Of a stretch of DNA of 64,000 bases, positions 36,881 to 46,803 are shown piece after piece. Below the pieces are notes generated by a model. It was not told the origin of the DNA. It made no database searches and saw only the letters and a list, made by a program, of their open reading frames with translations. Origin of the DNA: Geoanaerobacter pelophilus (GTDB lineage: Bacteria > Desulfobacterota > Desulfuromonadia > Geobacterales > DSM-12255). The number at the start of each line of letters is the position of its first letter. The stretch's first letter is position 1. The translations under genes and the position numbers were made by a program. Where the stretch lies: assembly GCF_018476885.1 (NCBI RefSeq), contig NZ_JAHCVJ010000001.1:62001-126000 (forward strand). The letters are read 5' to 3'.

Positions 36881-38493
36881 ACCGTTGGTGGGCCTCTTGC
36901 CTGCTGTCGTTGCTTCTTTTTTCAGGGTGTGCGGCTGATTCCGAACAACCACCCTCCACCAGGAACCCGGCAGCTCCTCCTGCCTATGGCGACAGCCTGA
37001 TTGACAGTACTATCGGCGAACCCACCACCCTCATTCCGATCCTTGCCTCTGATTCAGCGTCTCACGAAGTAGCAAATCTTATCTACAACGGCCTGGTGAA
37101 ATACGACAAGAACCTTGAACTCACCGGAGATCTGGCTGAATCTTGGGAAATATCCAGGGATGGCCTATCGATAACCTTTCACCTCCGTAAGGGCGTCAAA
37201 TGGCATGACGGCACTGAATTCAGCGCTCGTGACGTCATGTACACTTATCGGGTTACCATCGACCCCAAAACTCCGACCCCTTACGCCGAAGACTTTAAGC
37301 AGGTAAAAACCGCGACAGCACCAGATCGCTACACCTTCAAGGTAACGTACGAAAAACCGTTTGCCCCAGCCCTTGCATCCTGGGGCATGAACATTCTTCC
37401 CTCGCACCTACTTGAAGGAAAAGACCTCACAAAGAGCCCCCTATCCAGGAAGCCGATCGGGACAGGCCCATTTGTATTCAAAGAATGGGTTGCCGGCCAA
37501 AGGATTATTCTTGATGCCAATAAGAATTATTTCGAGGGTCGTCCCTATATCAACAGCTACGTCTACCGAATAATCCCTGACAATTCGACCATGTACATGG
37601 AGCTTAAAGTAGGCGGCATCGACATGATGAACCTTTCTCCAGTGCAGTTCCAGAGACAAACCAATACCAAGGCTTTTCTGGCGCGCTTTGCCAAGTATCG
37701 TTATCCGGCCTCATCCTATGTCTATTTGGGATACAACCTGAGACATCCTCTTTTCTCCGACAAACGGGTCAGGCAGGCAATAACTGCAGCCATCAACAAG
37801 GACGAGATAATTAATGGTGCGCTTCTGGGGATGGGACAGGCAACGCACGGGCCGTTCAAACCAGGCACTTGGGCCTGCAACCAGCGACAAAAAGATATCC
37901 CTTACGATCCGGAACACGCAATAAAACTGCTGTCTGAAGCCGGATGGAAGACCAGAAACAGCCAGGGGATCCTGCTCAAGGATGGGAAACCATTCCAGTT
38001 TACAATCCTTACCAATCAAGGAAATGACGTGAGGCTTAAAACTGCTCAGATTATTCAACAGCGATTGAAGCGGATCGGAATTGATGTTCGAATCCGGGTG
38101 GTGGAATGGGCATCACTGCTCTCACAGTTTATCGACAAGGGGAATTTTGAAGCACTGGTCATGGGATGGACAATTACACCAGATCCAGACCTGTATGACG
38201 TCTGGCACTCAAGCAAGACCGGGCCCAAAGAGCTAAACTTTGTCGGCTATAAGAATCAGGAGGTCGACAGGCTGATCGAACAAGGGCGAAGCACCTTTGA
38301 CCAGGAAAAGCGCAAGCAATGCTATTACCGGATCCAGGAGATTCTGGTGGAAGACCAGCCCTATTCTTTTCTCTATGTTCCCGACGCCTTGCCCGTCGTA
38401 AACTTAAGATTCCGAGGCATTGAGCCGGCGCCAGCCGGCATCTCGCACAATCTCATAAAGTGGTACGTGCCCAAAATGGAGCAAACCCACTGA
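36877..38493 (+). CDS. Peptide/nickel-type ABC transporter solute-binding lipoprotein
   Basis: The 538-residue protein has a lipobox (SLLLFSGC, lipid cysteine 18) and a full SBP_bac_5 fold: [27 protein letters not shown], then [37 protein letters not shown] and [16 protein letters not shown]. It binds oligopeptides or a related ligand in the periplasm and delivers it to the permease. The next gene is one permease; no second permease or ATPases follow, which is unusual. Ligand not deducible. Confidence 0.9.
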   Translation: MNRWWASCLLSLLLFSGCAADSEQPPSTRNPAAPPAYGDSLIDSTIGEPTTLIPILASDSASHEVANLIYNGLVKYDKNLELTGDLAESWEISRDGLSITFHLRKGVKWHDGTEFSARDVMYTYRVTIDPKTPTPYAEDFKQVKTATAPDRYTFKVTYEKPFAPALASWGMNILPSHLLEGKDLTKSPLSRKPIGTGPFVFKEWVAGQRIILDANKNYFEGRPYINSYVYRIIPDNSTMYMELKVGGIDMMNLSPVQFQRQTNTKAFLARFAKYRYPASSYVYLGYNLRHPLFSDKRVRQAITAAINKDEIINGALLGMGQATHGPFKPGTWACNQRQKDIPYDPEHAIKLLSEAGWKTRNSQGILLKDGKPFQFTILTNQGNDVRLKTAQIIQQRLKRIGIDVRIRVVEWASLLSQFIDKGNFEALVMGWTITPDPDLYDVWHSSKTGPKELNFVGYKNQEVDRLIEQGRSTFDQEKRKQCYYRIQEILVEDQPYSFLYVPDALPVVNLRFRGIEPAPAGISHNLIKWYVPKMEQTH

Positions 38494-39473
38494 TGTACAG
38501 CTACTTACTCAAACGAATCCTTATGCTGTTGCCGCTGATGCTGGGCATCACCCTCATCACTTTTGTCGTTATTCACCTCGCCCCAGGAGAACCGGTGGAG
38601 ATGCAAGTGGCGATGAACCCGAAAATTTCGGCAAAAACCAGAGAAAAGATGCGCGAATTCTACGGCCTGGACAAACCGCTCCATGTCCAGTACGTAAGCT
38701 GGCTTAATCGGCTTGCCCGTCTGGATTTCGGTCGGTCATTCGCTCCGGATAACCGACCGGTCATCGATAAAATCAAGGAACGGCTGCCGATCACCATCTC
38801 ACTCAACGTTGTTGCCTTGATTATCGAATTCGGCCTTGCCATCCCGATCGGCATCCTGGCCGCGGTCTATCGAAATTCGCTGTTTGATAAAGGTATCACC
38901 ATTTTTGTCTTTCTGGGATTTGCAGTACCAACCTTCTGGTTGGCACTGCTCCTTATGTACTTTTTTGGGGTAAAGCTGAACTGGCTCCCCATTTCAGGGC
39001 TACACTCCCTTGGCAGTGACCGGTTGCCATTCGTTCAACGCTTATTGGATCTGGCGAGACACCTGGTGCTGCCGTTGACCATTGCATCTTTCGGCAGCCT
39101 TGCCGGCGTTTCCCGCTTTATGCGATCAACCATGCTGGAGGTTATTGGTCAGGACTACATGACCACAGCCCGGGCAAAAGGACTCAGTGAGCGGGCTGTT
39201 ATTCTCCGCCACGGGCTCAGAAACGCCCTGCTGCCAGTCATCACCCTGCTAGGTTTTTCACTGCCGGGTCTTATCGGGGGCAGCGTCATCTTCGAAACAA
39301 TATTCGCAATCCCCGGCATGGGTCAGCTTTTCTATATGGGAGTTATGGCGCGAGACTACCCTTTGGTAATGGGGATTCTTGTGATTGGTGCCGGATTGAC
39401 ACTTATCGGCAATCTACTGGCGGATATCGCCTATGCGTTTGCAGATCCACGAATAAGGTCGGTCAAGAATTGA
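38493..39473 (+). CDS. DppB/OppB-type ABC transporter permease
   Basis: The 326-residue protein has six membrane segments, the N-terminal [20 protein letters not shown] of DppB-type permeases and the EAA loop [25 protein letters not shown] shortened to the expected length. The start ATG overlaps the previous stop (TGATG); the frame upstream to 38460 lies inside the binding-protein gene. A DppC partner and the two ATPases normally follow but are absent: the next genes are on the opposite strand. Partners must be elsewhere if the importer is active. Confidence 0.9.
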   Translation: MYSYLLKRILMLLPLMLGITLITFVVIHLAPGEPVEMQVAMNPKISAKTREKMREFYGLDKPLHVQYVSWLNRLARLDFGRSFAPDNRPVIDKIKERLPITISLNVVALIIEFGLAIPIGILAAVYRNSLFDKGITIFVFLGFAVPTFWLALLLMYFFGVKLNWLPISGLHSLGSDRLPFVQRLLDLARHLVLPLTIASFGSLAGVSRFMRSTMLEVIGQDYMTTARAKGLSERAVILRHGLRNALLPVITLLGFSLPGLIGGSVIFETIFAIPGMGQLFYMGVMARDYPLVMGILVIGAGLTLIGNLLADIAYAFADPRIRSVKN

Positions 39474-39524
39474 GCTGGAGGATAAACAGAGTATGGAATC
39501 GTAAGGGAATTTCGTTCTGTCGAT

Positions 39525-39749
39525 TCAGGAGAACATCTTCTTTTTGGACAACGCAGTTCTTCGCCGTTCCTGGCCGGAATAAGAATTATCAGACGTAACA
39601 TCCATCCCGCGCACTGATCCTGCCGGTGCCGTTATCCAGCCATCGCTCCGGCGAAATGCCACAACCTCTCCGGAAGCGATGCAGGACTCAAGGAGTTCCT
39701 CTTCGATAAACCTTTCGTTGCCCAAGTTGTCACGAACCTGTATATACAC
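39525..39749 (-). CDS. Small conserved hypothetical protein
   Basis: A protein of about 74 residues beginning YIQVRDNLGNERFIEEELLE and ending in a Y-S-G-Q-E-R-R block and a basic tail. The middle GEVVAFRRSDGWIT looks like a short beta-strand pair. The frame is open to 39812, but a GTG at 39749 has GGAG seven bases upstream and is the likelier start (a second GTG at 39752 is possible). I do not recognise a function. No signal peptide or membrane segment. Confidence 0.6.
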   Translation of the reverse strand: MYIQVRDNLGNERFIEEELLESCIASGEVVAFRRSDGWITAPAGSVRGMDVTSDNSYSGQERRRTALSKKKMFS

Positions 39750-39821
39750 CACTAATCTCCGCGCAGTCGGTTTGTATGAATAAAAGTATATAGTCGCCCA
39801 ATCACATGTCAATCGATGATT

Positions 39822-40991
39822 CTACAATAAAGGAACTCTGCGCGTACCTACGAACTCAAGGGTCTTCTGCGCCTGATCAAGCCCTTGTTCAGCTGCTTTC
39901 TGAAACCACGACAGCGCTTCTATCTTGTTCTGCTTAACCCCCAGGCCATTATAATACATAAGCCCTAAATGAAACTGAGCAATGTCAAGACCTTGCTCTG
40001 CAGCCTTTTTATACCATTTGAAGGCCTCTTTACGGTCTTGTTTTACCCCGTCGCCCTTATCATACATCAGTCCGAGCGCAAACTGGGCTTCATCAAATCC
40101 CTGCTCGGCAGCCTTACGGTACCACTTCAAGGCGATTTTTCGGTCCTGAGCGACAATGATCCCTTTGTAATATATTTGTCCCACTGCATACTGAGCGTCG
40201 GCAACACCGCGCTCCGCCGCCTTGCGATACCACTTCAAGGCCTCTCGGGTATCATGTGCAGCGCCTTCCCCCCTATCATACAGCTGCCCCAAACTATACT
40301 GGGCCCGAGCATAGCCTTGGTCTGCAGCCTTTCGATACCATTTGAAAGCCTCATTTTTATTCTGTTCAATTCCGTCACCCTTGTCATAAAGAGCGCCAAG
40401 CTGGAATTGGGCTCTGGCAAGCCCTTGCTCAGCCGCCTTGTGATACCAGAATGCAGCCTTTTCTTTATTTTGTTCGACCCCTTCACCAGCATCGTATTTC
40501 AAGCTCAAGTTAAGCTGGGCATTGGCATGCCCCTGATCCGCAGCCTTCTGATACCAGCGGACTGACTCGGTTTTATCCTGCTTTACTCCATCCCCCCGCT
40601 CATACATCTGAGCCAAGGTAAACTGCGCATCCGCAAGCCCCTGATCTGCGGCCTTTTTATACCATTTGGCAGATTCCTTCTTATCCTGTTTTACTTCTTC
40701 TCCAATGGAATAAAAAAGACCAAGGGTTGTCTGCGCTTTGGCATAGCCAAGTTCAGCAGCTTTACGATACCACTTTACCGCCTCTCGCCGGTCCTGTCGG
40801 ACCCCCTTGCCGTTTGAGTACATCTGGCCAACCTGATAGAGTGATCGTGCACTGCCATCGGTTCTGAATTCTCTTATTGCCGTCGCAAAATCCCCTTCAT
40901 TGTAGGCTTTCTGAGCAGAATTAAAGTCTGCAAAGGTGGCCTGCGAAACGAGAATGACTGCTATACCCATCAATGCGCCTTTATAGAACAT
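39822..40991 (-). CDS. Sel1-repeat protein, nine repeats, exported
   Basis: The 389-residue protein has a signal peptide (about 1-22, ending ATFA) and nine near-identical 36-residue Sel1 repeats. Each has the core YxxGxGVxQDxxEAxxWYxKAAxQGxAxAQ, seen for example as LGLMYDKGDGVKQDRKEA. Sel1 solenoids bind partner proteins; this one would act in the periplasm. The ATG at 40991 with GGGGAG five bases upstream is preferred over the ATG at 41027. Adjacent repeats are similar enough at DNA level to allow slippage in copy number. Confidence 0.87.
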   Translation of the reverse strand: MFYKGALMGIAVILVSQATFADFNSAQKAYNEGDFATAIREFRTDGSARSLYQVGQMYSNGKGVRQDRREAVKWYRKAAELGYAKAQTTLGLFYSIGEEVKQDKKESAKWYKKAADQGLADAQFTLAQMYERGDGVKQDKTESVRWYQKAADQGHANAQLNLSLKYDAGEGVEQNKEKAAFWYHKAAEQGLARAQFQLGALYDKGDGIEQNKNEAFKWYRKAADQGYARAQYSLGQLYDRGEGAAHDTREALKWYRKAAERGVADAQYAVGQIYYKGIIVAQDRKIALKWYRKAAEQGFDEAQFALGLMYDKGDGVKQDRKEAFKWYKKAAEQGLDIAQFHLGLMYYNGLGVKQNKIEALSWFQKAAEQGLDQAQKTLEFVGTRRVPLL

Positions 40992-41113
40992 ACCATCTCC
41001 CCTTTTCTCCAAATTCAGTTCAATCATAACCTGACTGGTATATCAGCAACAACTGTAATTTAATTTTTGCAATATTTCCGGATAAATATAAAAGACTGCG
41101 ACACTGGACATCC

Positions 41114-41142
41114 TTGACAGACTCAGGGTAATTCTGTATAAA
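41114..41142 (+). promoter_or_regulatory. Sigma-70 promoter for the yggT-divIVA cluster
   Basis: TTGACA (41114-41119), a 17-base spacer and TATAAA (41137-41142) lie 38 bases before the yggT ATG. This is one of the best promoter matches in the window. Confidence 0.7.
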
Positions 41143-41179
41143 GCTTCAAGCTGTTTTACCTTGCAGATAAGGGATTTAT

Positions 41180-41491
41180 ATGTTCATTATTGCGAACTTT
41201 CTCAAAGCAGTCGCCAGCATTGCCGACACTGTCCTGACGATTTACATGTATATCCTGATTGCCAGGGCCATCCTCTCCTGGGTAAATCCTGATCCATATA
41301 ATCCGATCGTAAATTTTTTGTACCGGGCTACTGAACCGGTATTGCAAAGAGTGCGCAGAGTCCTGCCAAATACCGGAGGACTCGACCTGTCTCCGTTGAT
41401 GATCCTGCTGGCAATATTTTTTATCCAGAAATTCATTATCGCATCACTTTTTGAATTGGCCGATCGAATGAAATTCGGCTTGGGAGTCTGA
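41180..41491 (+). CDS. YggT family membrane protein
   Basis: The 103-residue protein has two hydrophobic segments (about 6-30 and 68-90) and the YggT hallmark ILIARAILSWVNPDPYNPIV. YggT proteins are linked by gene context to cell division and envelope upkeep; biochemical function is not settled. It is first in an operon with a DivIVA-like protein (2 bp away) and a DUF167 protein, a common order around the division genes of many bacteria. Confidence 0.88.
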   Translation: MFIIANFLKAVASIADTVLTIYMYILIARAILSWVNPDPYNPIVNFLYRATEPVLQRVRRVLPNTGGLDLSPLMILLAIFFIQKFIIASLFELADRMKFGLGV

Positions 41492-41493
41492 AC

Positions 41494-41943
41494 ATGCAGA
41501 TATCTCCCTTAGACATCCAACAGCAACAATTCAAGGGTAAAATGATCGGCGGACTGGACCCCGATGACGTTGATGCCTTTCTCCAGCAGATTTCCCAGGA
41601 GATGGAACGACTGATTCGCGAAAATACCGAACTGAAAGACCAATGCCGTAAGTCGGCTGCCGAAATGGACGAACTACGCCAGCGTGAGACTAACCTCCGC
41701 GAAACCATGCTGGCAGCTCAGAAGATAACTGAAGAGATGAAAGCCAATGCCCAGAAAGAAGCTACTCTTCTTATATCTGAGGCTGAAATCAAAGCAGAAC
41801 GAATTCTTGCAGACGCCGAAAACAGACTGTTGCAACTCAACACCCAAATTCAGGACCTTCGCCGCGAAAAACTTCAGTTTGAAACATCTTTCAAATCCAT
41901 CCTTGAAAACCACCTGAAACTTCTCAACACCAATGTCGCTTGA
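41494..41943 (+). CDS. DivIVA-domain protein
   Basis: The 149-residue protein begins with the DivIVA membrane-binding N-terminus (SPLDIQQQQFKGKMIGGLDPDDVDAFLQQI) and continues as a long coiled coil (about 35-140). DivIVA proteins sense membrane curvature at poles and septa and recruit partners. It ends in the overlap with the DUF167 gene and lacks the extended C-terminal domain of Gram-positive DivIVA. Confidence 0.87.
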   Translation: MQISPLDIQQQQFKGKMIGGLDPDDVDAFLQQISQEMERLIRENTELKDQCRKSAAEMDELRQRETNLRETMLAAQKITEEMKANAQKEATLLISEAEIKAERILADAENRLLQLNTQIQDLRREKLQFETSFKSILENHLKLLNTNVA

Positions 41944-42250
41944 GCCATCTACCCGACAGTTAAATATCTCATCCACAAATGAAGGGGTGACCTTTGCAGT
42001 CCATGTCCAACCGCGTGCCAGCCGCATGGAGATTTGCGGGATGCAGGGTGATGCGCTTAAGGTCCGCCTCACCTCTCCTCCTGTTGAAGATGCCGCCAAT
42101 CGCCAGTTGGAAGAGTTTATCGCCAAGACCCTCGGAATAGCAAAATCGAAAGTATCGGTCATCTCCGGGACAAAATCTCGGCAAAAAAGACTGCTCATCC
42201 GCGGAGCGGATGCAACAACCATTGCTGCAATTCTTAATGAACAGACTTGA
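41933..42250 (+). CDS. DUF167 (YggU family) protein
   Basis: The 105-residue protein has the family pattern VHVQPRASRMEI, then LKVRLTSPPVEDAANRQL and VSVISGTKSRQKRLLI. The fold is a small alpha/beta domain of unknown function, often found beside yggT. It starts inside the end of the divIVA gene with an 11-bp overlap and no clear ribosome site, so translation is probably coupled. Confidence 0.87.
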   Translation: MSLEPSTRQLNISSTNEGVTFAVHVQPRASRMEICGMQGDALKVRLTSPPVEDAANRQLEEFIAKTLGIAKSKVSVISGTKSRQKRLLIRGADATTIAAILNEQT

Positions 42251-42313
42251 CAAATCCAGGTTCCAATAACTATATTGCATGTAGAAACCTGTTTAAAAAG
42301 AAGGAGATCAACA

Positions 42314-42565
42314 ATGCCACTTTACGAATATCAATGCACCGCATGTAACCACCACTTCGAACTTCGCCAGAAGTTTTCCGACGAACCGGCAAAAATCTGC
42401 CCCAGCTGTGGCGGAGAAGTACAAAAGTTGATATCCTCTGCCGCATTTTCTTTAAAGGGAGGAGGTTGGTATTCCGAGGGATATAGTAGTAGCGCAACTA
42501 ACGCTGCTCCTGCCTGCCCTTCCGGCGGGAGTTGCGCCGGATGTCCTTCGGCTGCTGCGGCCTAA
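42314..42565 (+). CDS. FmdB-type zinc-ribbon protein
   Basis: The 83-residue protein begins [20 protein letters not shown] and has a second CPSCG pair, giving a four-cysteine zinc ribbon. The C-terminus is rich in Gly, Ser, Ala and Cys ([15 protein letters not shown]). FmdB-type proteins are thought to be small regulators; no target is shown. The ATG at 42314 has AAGGAG eight bases upstream; the frame back to 42275 is not needed. Confidence 0.85.
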   Translation: MPLYEYQCTACNHHFELRQKFSDEPAKICPSCGGEVQKLISSAAFSLKGGGWYSEGYSSSATNAAPACPSGGSCAGCPSAAAA

Positions 42566-42582
42566 CAGTTTTTTTGACCTGT

Positions 42583-42615
42583 AAAAAGACCTCCATTAAT
42601 TGGAGGTTTTTTTTT
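42583..42615 (+). terminator. Rho-independent terminator after the zinc-ribbon gene
   Basis: ACCTCC (42589-42594) pairs with GGAGGT (42602-42607) around an ATTAATT loop, extended by A-T pairs on both sides and ending in a run of nine T. It separates the yggT cluster from folD. Confidence 0.85.
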
Positions 42616-42690
42616 GCAGAACATTGTAAACCTTTACAAAAAACTACAACCTGTCTTAATATGCTAAAAATTTATTTAGGAGCAGAGAAG

Positions 42691-43539
42691 ATGGCAAACC
42701 TGATTGATGGCAAGGCAATAGCCTCTAAAATTCGTGGAGAAATCACAGCAGAAATTGCTGCCCTCAAGACAAAAGGAATAACCCCGGGACTGGCGGTAGT
42801 GCTGGTAGGTGAAGACGCAGCAAGCAAAGTGTATGTAAGCATGAAGGAAAAGGCTTGCCAGGACGTTGGAATCTTCTCCGATGAGCACAAGCTATCTGCA
42901 GATACAACAGAAGCCGAACTTCTGGACCTTATCGACAAACTGAATTGTGACCTCAGAATTCACGGCATCCTTGTCCAACTCCCCCTACCTAAACAAATCA
43001 ATACTGAGAGAGTACTCGAGGCGATATCGCCTCATAAAGACGTTGACGGGTTTCACCCATACAATGTCGGCAGACTTGTCATCGGGAAGCCGGTCTTCCA
43101 ACCTTGTACCCCGTACGGCGTTATGGTAATGCTCAAGGAGACCGGCATTGATCTGAACGGCAAGGAGGTGGTGGTTGTCGGTCGGTCAAATATCGTCGGC
43201 AAGCCAGTGGCGCTCATGTGCCTGGCACAGCATGCAACAGTTACTATCTGTCATTCAAGAACCAAGGACCTGGCGGCAAAGGTCGGCAACGCCGATGTAG
43301 TCATAGCTGCTGTCGGAGTACCGGAGATGATCAAGGGCAACTGGATAAAGCCAGGAGCAGTTGTCATAGACGTCGGTGTCAACCGTGTCGGGGAAAAGAA
43401 ACTGGTTGGAGATGTGGAGTTTGGCCCTGCAGCAGAGCGCGCTTCTGCCATAACACCTGTCCCAGGTGGAGTCGGCCCGATGACGATAACAATGCTCCTC
43501 CAGAACACCGTGGAATCGGCAAGGCGTACCTGCCGATGA
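42691..43539 (+). CDS. folD: Methylene-THF dehydrogenase / methenyl-THF cyclohydrolase
   Basis: The 282-residue enzyme has the FolD signatures: [14 protein letters not shown] (active-site lysine), [25 protein letters not shown], and the Rossmann [32 protein letters not shown] lies near the end. It interconverts methylene-, methenyl- and formyl-THF in the cytoplasm. The ATG at 42691 with AGGAG eight bases upstream is clear; the open frame back to 42532 crosses the terminator. Its stop overlaps the metV start, making a folD-metV-metF operon. Confidence 0.95.
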   Translation: MANLIDGKAIASKIRGEITAEIAALKTKGITPGLAVVLVGEDAASKVYVSMKEKACQDVGIFSDEHKLSADTTEAELLDLIDKLNCDLRIHGILVQLPLPKQINTERVLEAISPHKDVDGFHPYNVGRLVIGKPVFQPCTPYGVMVMLKETGIDLNGKEVVVVGRSNIVGKPVALMCLAQHATVTICHSRTKDLAAKVGNADVVIAAVGVPEMIKGNWIKPGAVVIDVGVNRVGEKKLVGDVEFGPAAERASAITPVPGGVGPMTITMLLQNTVESARRTCR

Positions 43540-44183
43540 TCGTAAGCCAGCAGAAACCGCTGGATGAGATACTCTCGGAGCTAGACGGCATTTCTCGTGT
43601 CTTCCTTATCGGCTGCGCCAAGTGTGCAACCGTTTGCAAGGCGGGTGGAGAGGAAGAGGTCTGGCAGATGCAGGAAAGTCTCACTGCCGTTGGCAGGGAG
43701 ATAACCGGCTCCATCGTTATCGACGAAGTATGCCACATGCTCCGCACGGCCCGTGATTTGCGTTCCCGCAAGGAAATGGTCGACGAAGCTGAAGCCATCG
43801 TTGTCCTTGCCTGCGGAGCAGGGGTTCAGTCTGTTTCAGCAACCACTTCCAAGCGCACGCTTGCCGGGCTAGACACCAAGTTCCTGGGGAACATAAAACG
43901 ACTTGGCCAGTTTGAACAGAAATGTTCCCTCTGCGGTGAATGTCTGCTCTCAAGAACCGGCGGGATCTGCCCGGTTACGGTCTGCCCAAAAAGCCTTCTC
44001 AATGGGCCCTGCGGCGGCATGGACAACGGTCGCTGCGAAGTTGACCTTGAATCTGAATGCGCCTGGAAGATGATCTTTGACCGTCTTTCCGATCGTGGAG
44101 ACGCCGAACGTATCAAGAAGACCGTGTCAGCAAAAGACAACTCTACTCGCAGGCAACCCGGTCGCCTGAAACTGGACAAATAG
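43536..44183 (+). CDS. metV: MetV: zinc/cysteine-rich partner of methylene-THF reductase
   Basis: The 215-residue protein has an N-terminal C-x2-C-x3-C cluster (C27, C30, C34 in [10 protein letters not shown]) and a C-terminal cysteine-rich segment beginning [10 protein letters not shown] and continuing to NGPCGG. It matches the MTHFR C-terminal/MetV family found next to MetF in acetogens and many anaerobes. It probably forms a complex with MetF and passes electrons from ferredoxin or another low-potential donor. The ATG overlaps the folD TGA by four bases. Metal content is inferred. Confidence 0.85.
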   Translation: MIVSQQKPLDEILSELDGISRVFLIGCAKCATVCKAGGEEEVWQMQESLTAVGREITGSIVIDEVCHMLRTARDLRSRKEMVDEAEAIVVLACGAGVQSVSATTSKRTLAGLDTKFLGNIKRLGQFEQKCSLCGECLLSRTGGICPVTVCPKSLLNGPCGGMDNGRCEVDLESECAWKMIFDRLSDRGDAERIKKTVSAKDNSTRRQPGRLKLDK

Positions 44184-45056
44184 ATGATGTCATCATTCCA
44201 GGCCAAACTGGAGAGCAACACTTTTGTCATTACCGCTGAGGTATCCCCTCCCAAAGGCATAGACTGCTCTGATTTTCTGTCAATCTCACGTTCGCTTGCT
44301 GCCATGGTGGACGCTATTAATGTCACAGACAACCAGGGTGCCAACATGCGGATATCTCCTCTTGCCGCCGCGGCACTGTTGGTTCGGGAGGGGATTGAGC
44401 CTATCTACCAGGTCACATGCCGCGACCGGAACCGCCTAGCCCTGCAGAGTGATCTGCTTGGAGCTGCGGCATTGGGTGTAACCAATATCCTGGCCTTGAC
44501 AGGAGACTTTATAAGCTTCGGTGACCATCCCCAAGGCAAACCGGTATTTGATCTCGATTCCGTCCAACTGCTTAACGTTATTGCCGGCCTCAACAATGGT
44601 AAGGATATGAACGGGCACCAGTTGACCGGCAGCACCACCTTCTTTTGCGGAGCTGCAGCCTCGCCTGATGCCGAACCGCTCGAACTTACCCTGATAAAGA
44701 TTGAGAAGAAAGCGGCTGCAGGAGCCGGATTCCTGCAAACTCAGGCGATCTTCGACATCCCAAGATTGGGCCGATTCAGGGAAGCGGTTAGTCACCTGCC
44801 GGTTAAAGTAATTGCCGGGATTCTGGTACTCAAATCAGCCGGCATGGCACGCTATATCAATAAGAATATTCCCGGTCTCACGATCCCTGATCATATTATT
44901 GATGAACTTGCCGACGCTGCTGATCCGGCGGCAAAGGGGTTGGAAATTGCCTGCCGTTTTGCCAAAGAGGCAGCACCTCTCTGCAATGGCATCCACATAA
45001 TGGCCATGGGGCGTGAAGAGTTGATTCCGCAAATCATTGCCGCGTTAAAACCATGA
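44184..45056 (+). CDS. metF: Methylenetetrahydrofolate reductase (MetF family)
   Basis: The 290-residue protein has the MetF barrel pattern: FVITAEVSPPKGIDCSDFL, INVTDNQGANMRIS, PIYQVTCRDRNRLALQ, NILALTGD and GAGFLQTQAIFD. It reduces methylene-THF to methyl-THF. Paired with MetV it should use a ferredoxin- or quinone-linked route rather than NADH alone, as in the metVF-type enzymes of anaerobes; that is inference. It starts directly after the metV stop. Confidence 0.92.
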   Translation: MMSSFQAKLESNTFVITAEVSPPKGIDCSDFLSISRSLAAMVDAINVTDNQGANMRISPLAAAALLVREGIEPIYQVTCRDRNRLALQSDLLGAAALGVTNILALTGDFISFGDHPQGKPVFDLDSVQLLNVIAGLNNGKDMNGHQLTGSTTFFCGAAASPDAEPLELTLIKIEKKAAAGAGFLQTQAIFDIPRLGRFREAVSHLPVKVIAGILVLKSAGMARYINKNIPGLTIPDHIIDELADAADPAAKGLEIACRFAKEAAPLCNGIHIMAMGREELIPQIIAALKP

Positions 45057-45106
45057 TGTTGACCTTTATTACAGACTATCAGCTATCGGCATAAGGAGAT
45101 TCTCTA

Positions 45107-45970
45107 ATGCAAGTGAAAAAAGCTATTTTCCCGGTTGCAGGCCTCGGCACAAGATTTCTTCCGGCAACAAAATCCTCTCCGAAAGAGATGCTACCGCTTA
45201 TCGACAAACCTCTCGTGCAGTATGTCGTCGAAGAGGCCGTTGCCTCGGGGATAGAACAGATCCTTTTCGTAACTGGCCGGGGCAAACGCGCTCTGGAGGA
45301 TCATTTTGATATCGCCTTTGAGTTGGAGGCGCACCTGTATGATAAAGGAAAAGACAAGGAACTTTCTCATATCCGAGAAATTGCAGAGATGGTGAACATC
45401 TTTTACGTCCGTCAGAAGGAGGCTAAAGGCTTGGGGCATGCCATTCTCTGCGCCCGGGATTTCATCGGCAACGAACCGTTCGCGGTTCTTTTGGGCGATG
45501 ACATCATCGATGCGCAACGTCCTTGCCTCGGGCAACTGCTGGAGGTGTACCGCAAATACCGCGGACCGGTTCTGGCTTTGGAAAAGGTGCCGATGGAACT
45601 TATCTCTTCCTATGGTTGCGTGAAGGCCAATGCTATCTCGGAACGGATCTTCGAAGTAACTGACATGGTTGAAAAACCGAAACGGGAAGAAGCGCCGTCG
45701 GATCTTGCCATTATTGGTCGCTATGTCCTGACCCCGGAAATCTTTCCTATCCTGGAAAAGCAGGCACCCGGCAAGGGAGGAGAGATCCAGTTGACCGATG
45801 CCATTCTGAAACTGTCACAAGACGAAGCGGTCTATGGGTGTCAGTTTGAGGGGATACGTCACGACTGCGGCGATAAACTTGGTTTTCTCAAGGCAACTGT
45901 AGATATGGCCCTAAAAAGGGAAGAATTCAGCAATGAGTTCAGAGAATATCTGAAAGGTTTGAATTTATAA
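45107..45970 (+). CDS. galU: UTP--glucose-1-phosphate uridylyltransferase
   Basis: The 287-residue enzyme has the GalU nucleotidyltransferase start KKAIFPVAGLGTRFLPATK. VEEAVASGIEQILFVTGRGK, VLLGDDIID and the RYVLTPEIFPIL segment follow. It makes UDP-glucose, a precursor for the exopolysaccharide and lipopolysaccharide. AAGGAG lies eight bases before the ATG. It may be read with metF (50 bp gap) or from a weak promoter in that gap; it converges on the TonB-like gene, only 8 bp away. Confidence 0.95.
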   Translation: MQVKKAIFPVAGLGTRFLPATKSSPKEMLPLIDKPLVQYVVEEAVASGIEQILFVTGRGKRALEDHFDIAFELEAHLYDKGKDKELSHIREIAEMVNIFYVRQKEAKGLGHAILCARDFIGNEPFAVLLGDDIIDAQRPCLGQLLEVYRKYRGPVLALEKVPMELISSYGCVKANAISERIFEVTDMVEKPKREEAPSDLAIIGRYVLTPEIFPILEKQAPGKGGEIQLTDAILKLSQDEAVYGCQFEGIRHDCGDKLGFLKATVDMALKREEFSNEFREYLKGLNL

Positions 45971-45978
45971 GGACATAG

Positions 45979-46803
45979 TCAATAGAGCCGGCCGCGAATT
46001 GAACCGCTGCTGATGCCATAATGAAAAAAAGCGATCAGGTGAAACTGATCCTTGTCATAGCCTTTTGGCAGGGCTCCAACCGGACCAATCATGCTCAGGG
46101 TACGCCTGACTTCATCGTCCAGGATCCTGCTGCCTGAGCTTTCCAGGATCTCCACTTTCTCAATTTCTCCTCTGCGATTGAAAGTAATGCGCACCGGGGT
46201 GACCCCCTCGACCCCTAATTTTACCGCCTCGGCTGGATAGCGCCAAACTCCGTAAACTGCCGTCTCAAATCGTCTCAGGAAAGACCCGAAAAGGATATCG
46301 TCGGTATTGAGAAATTTGGTATCACTCTCCTTGACTTCTTCTTCATATTTTTTGCGGTAGCTCTCCTCGATCTTCGCCAGTTTGCCCGCAGATGGATAAA
46401 GCTTCGCAATATCTGAAGCAACCGGCTCCTTTGGCTTGAACAGGCTCTCTTTGGACAGTTTTTCACGCTCTTTTTCCACTGGCTGTTGCTGCGGTCTTAT
46501 CTGCGGCTTTTGTGGGGGTACCTCACCAAAACGACTCAGTTTCTCCCGCTCGCGAGTACCACGAGGAGCCATCTCCTCCGGTACCCTCTGGAACGATTCT
46601 GATTTCCTCGTTGCCTCTTTTTGTCCTTTCGGCAGTTGCTTAGTAATCTCGGGGAGATCCTGTAAATCCACCATTATCGGCTCTTGGGTGGCCTTCTTGC
46701 CAGCCTGGGGCATGGCCATTATTAGAAGGAACAGGCCAACATGGACGATGAAGGAGAGAGTAAGCGCGAGCCCCAACGATTTTTCACCGGGATTATGATG
46801 CAT
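45979..46803 (-). CDS. TonB family protein
   Basis: The 274-residue protein has an N-terminal membrane anchor (about 10-30), a long proline/lysine/glutamate-rich linker (about 40-150) and a C-terminal TonB-like domain. That domain carries VEGVTPVRITFNRRGEIEKVEILESSG, then a YDKDQFHL-type ending. It would carry the energy of the inner-membrane proton gradient to an outer-membrane receptor or act in a Tol-like role. ExbB/ExbD and TonB-dependent receptors are not in the window. Divergent to terC. Confidence 0.85.
   Translation of the reverse strand: MHHNPGEKSLGLALTLSFIVHVGLFLLIMAMPQAGKKATQEPIMVDLQDLPEITKQLPKGQKEATRKSESFQRVPEEMAPRGTREREKLSRFGEVPPQKPQIRPQQQPVEKEREKLSKESLFKPKEPVASDIAKLYPSAGKLAKIEESYRKKYEEEVKESDTKFLNTDDILFGSFLRRFETAVYGVWRYPAEAVKLGVEGVTPVRITFNRRGEIEKVEILESSGSRILDDEVRRTLSMIGPVGALPKGYDKDQFHLIAFFHYGISSGSIRGRLY

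Noticed and set aside
43218-43535. Upstream extension of the metV frame into folD
   Set aside because: It reads a strongly arginine- and serine-rich shadow of folD; the ATG at 43536 has the four-base stop overlap and the conserved start.
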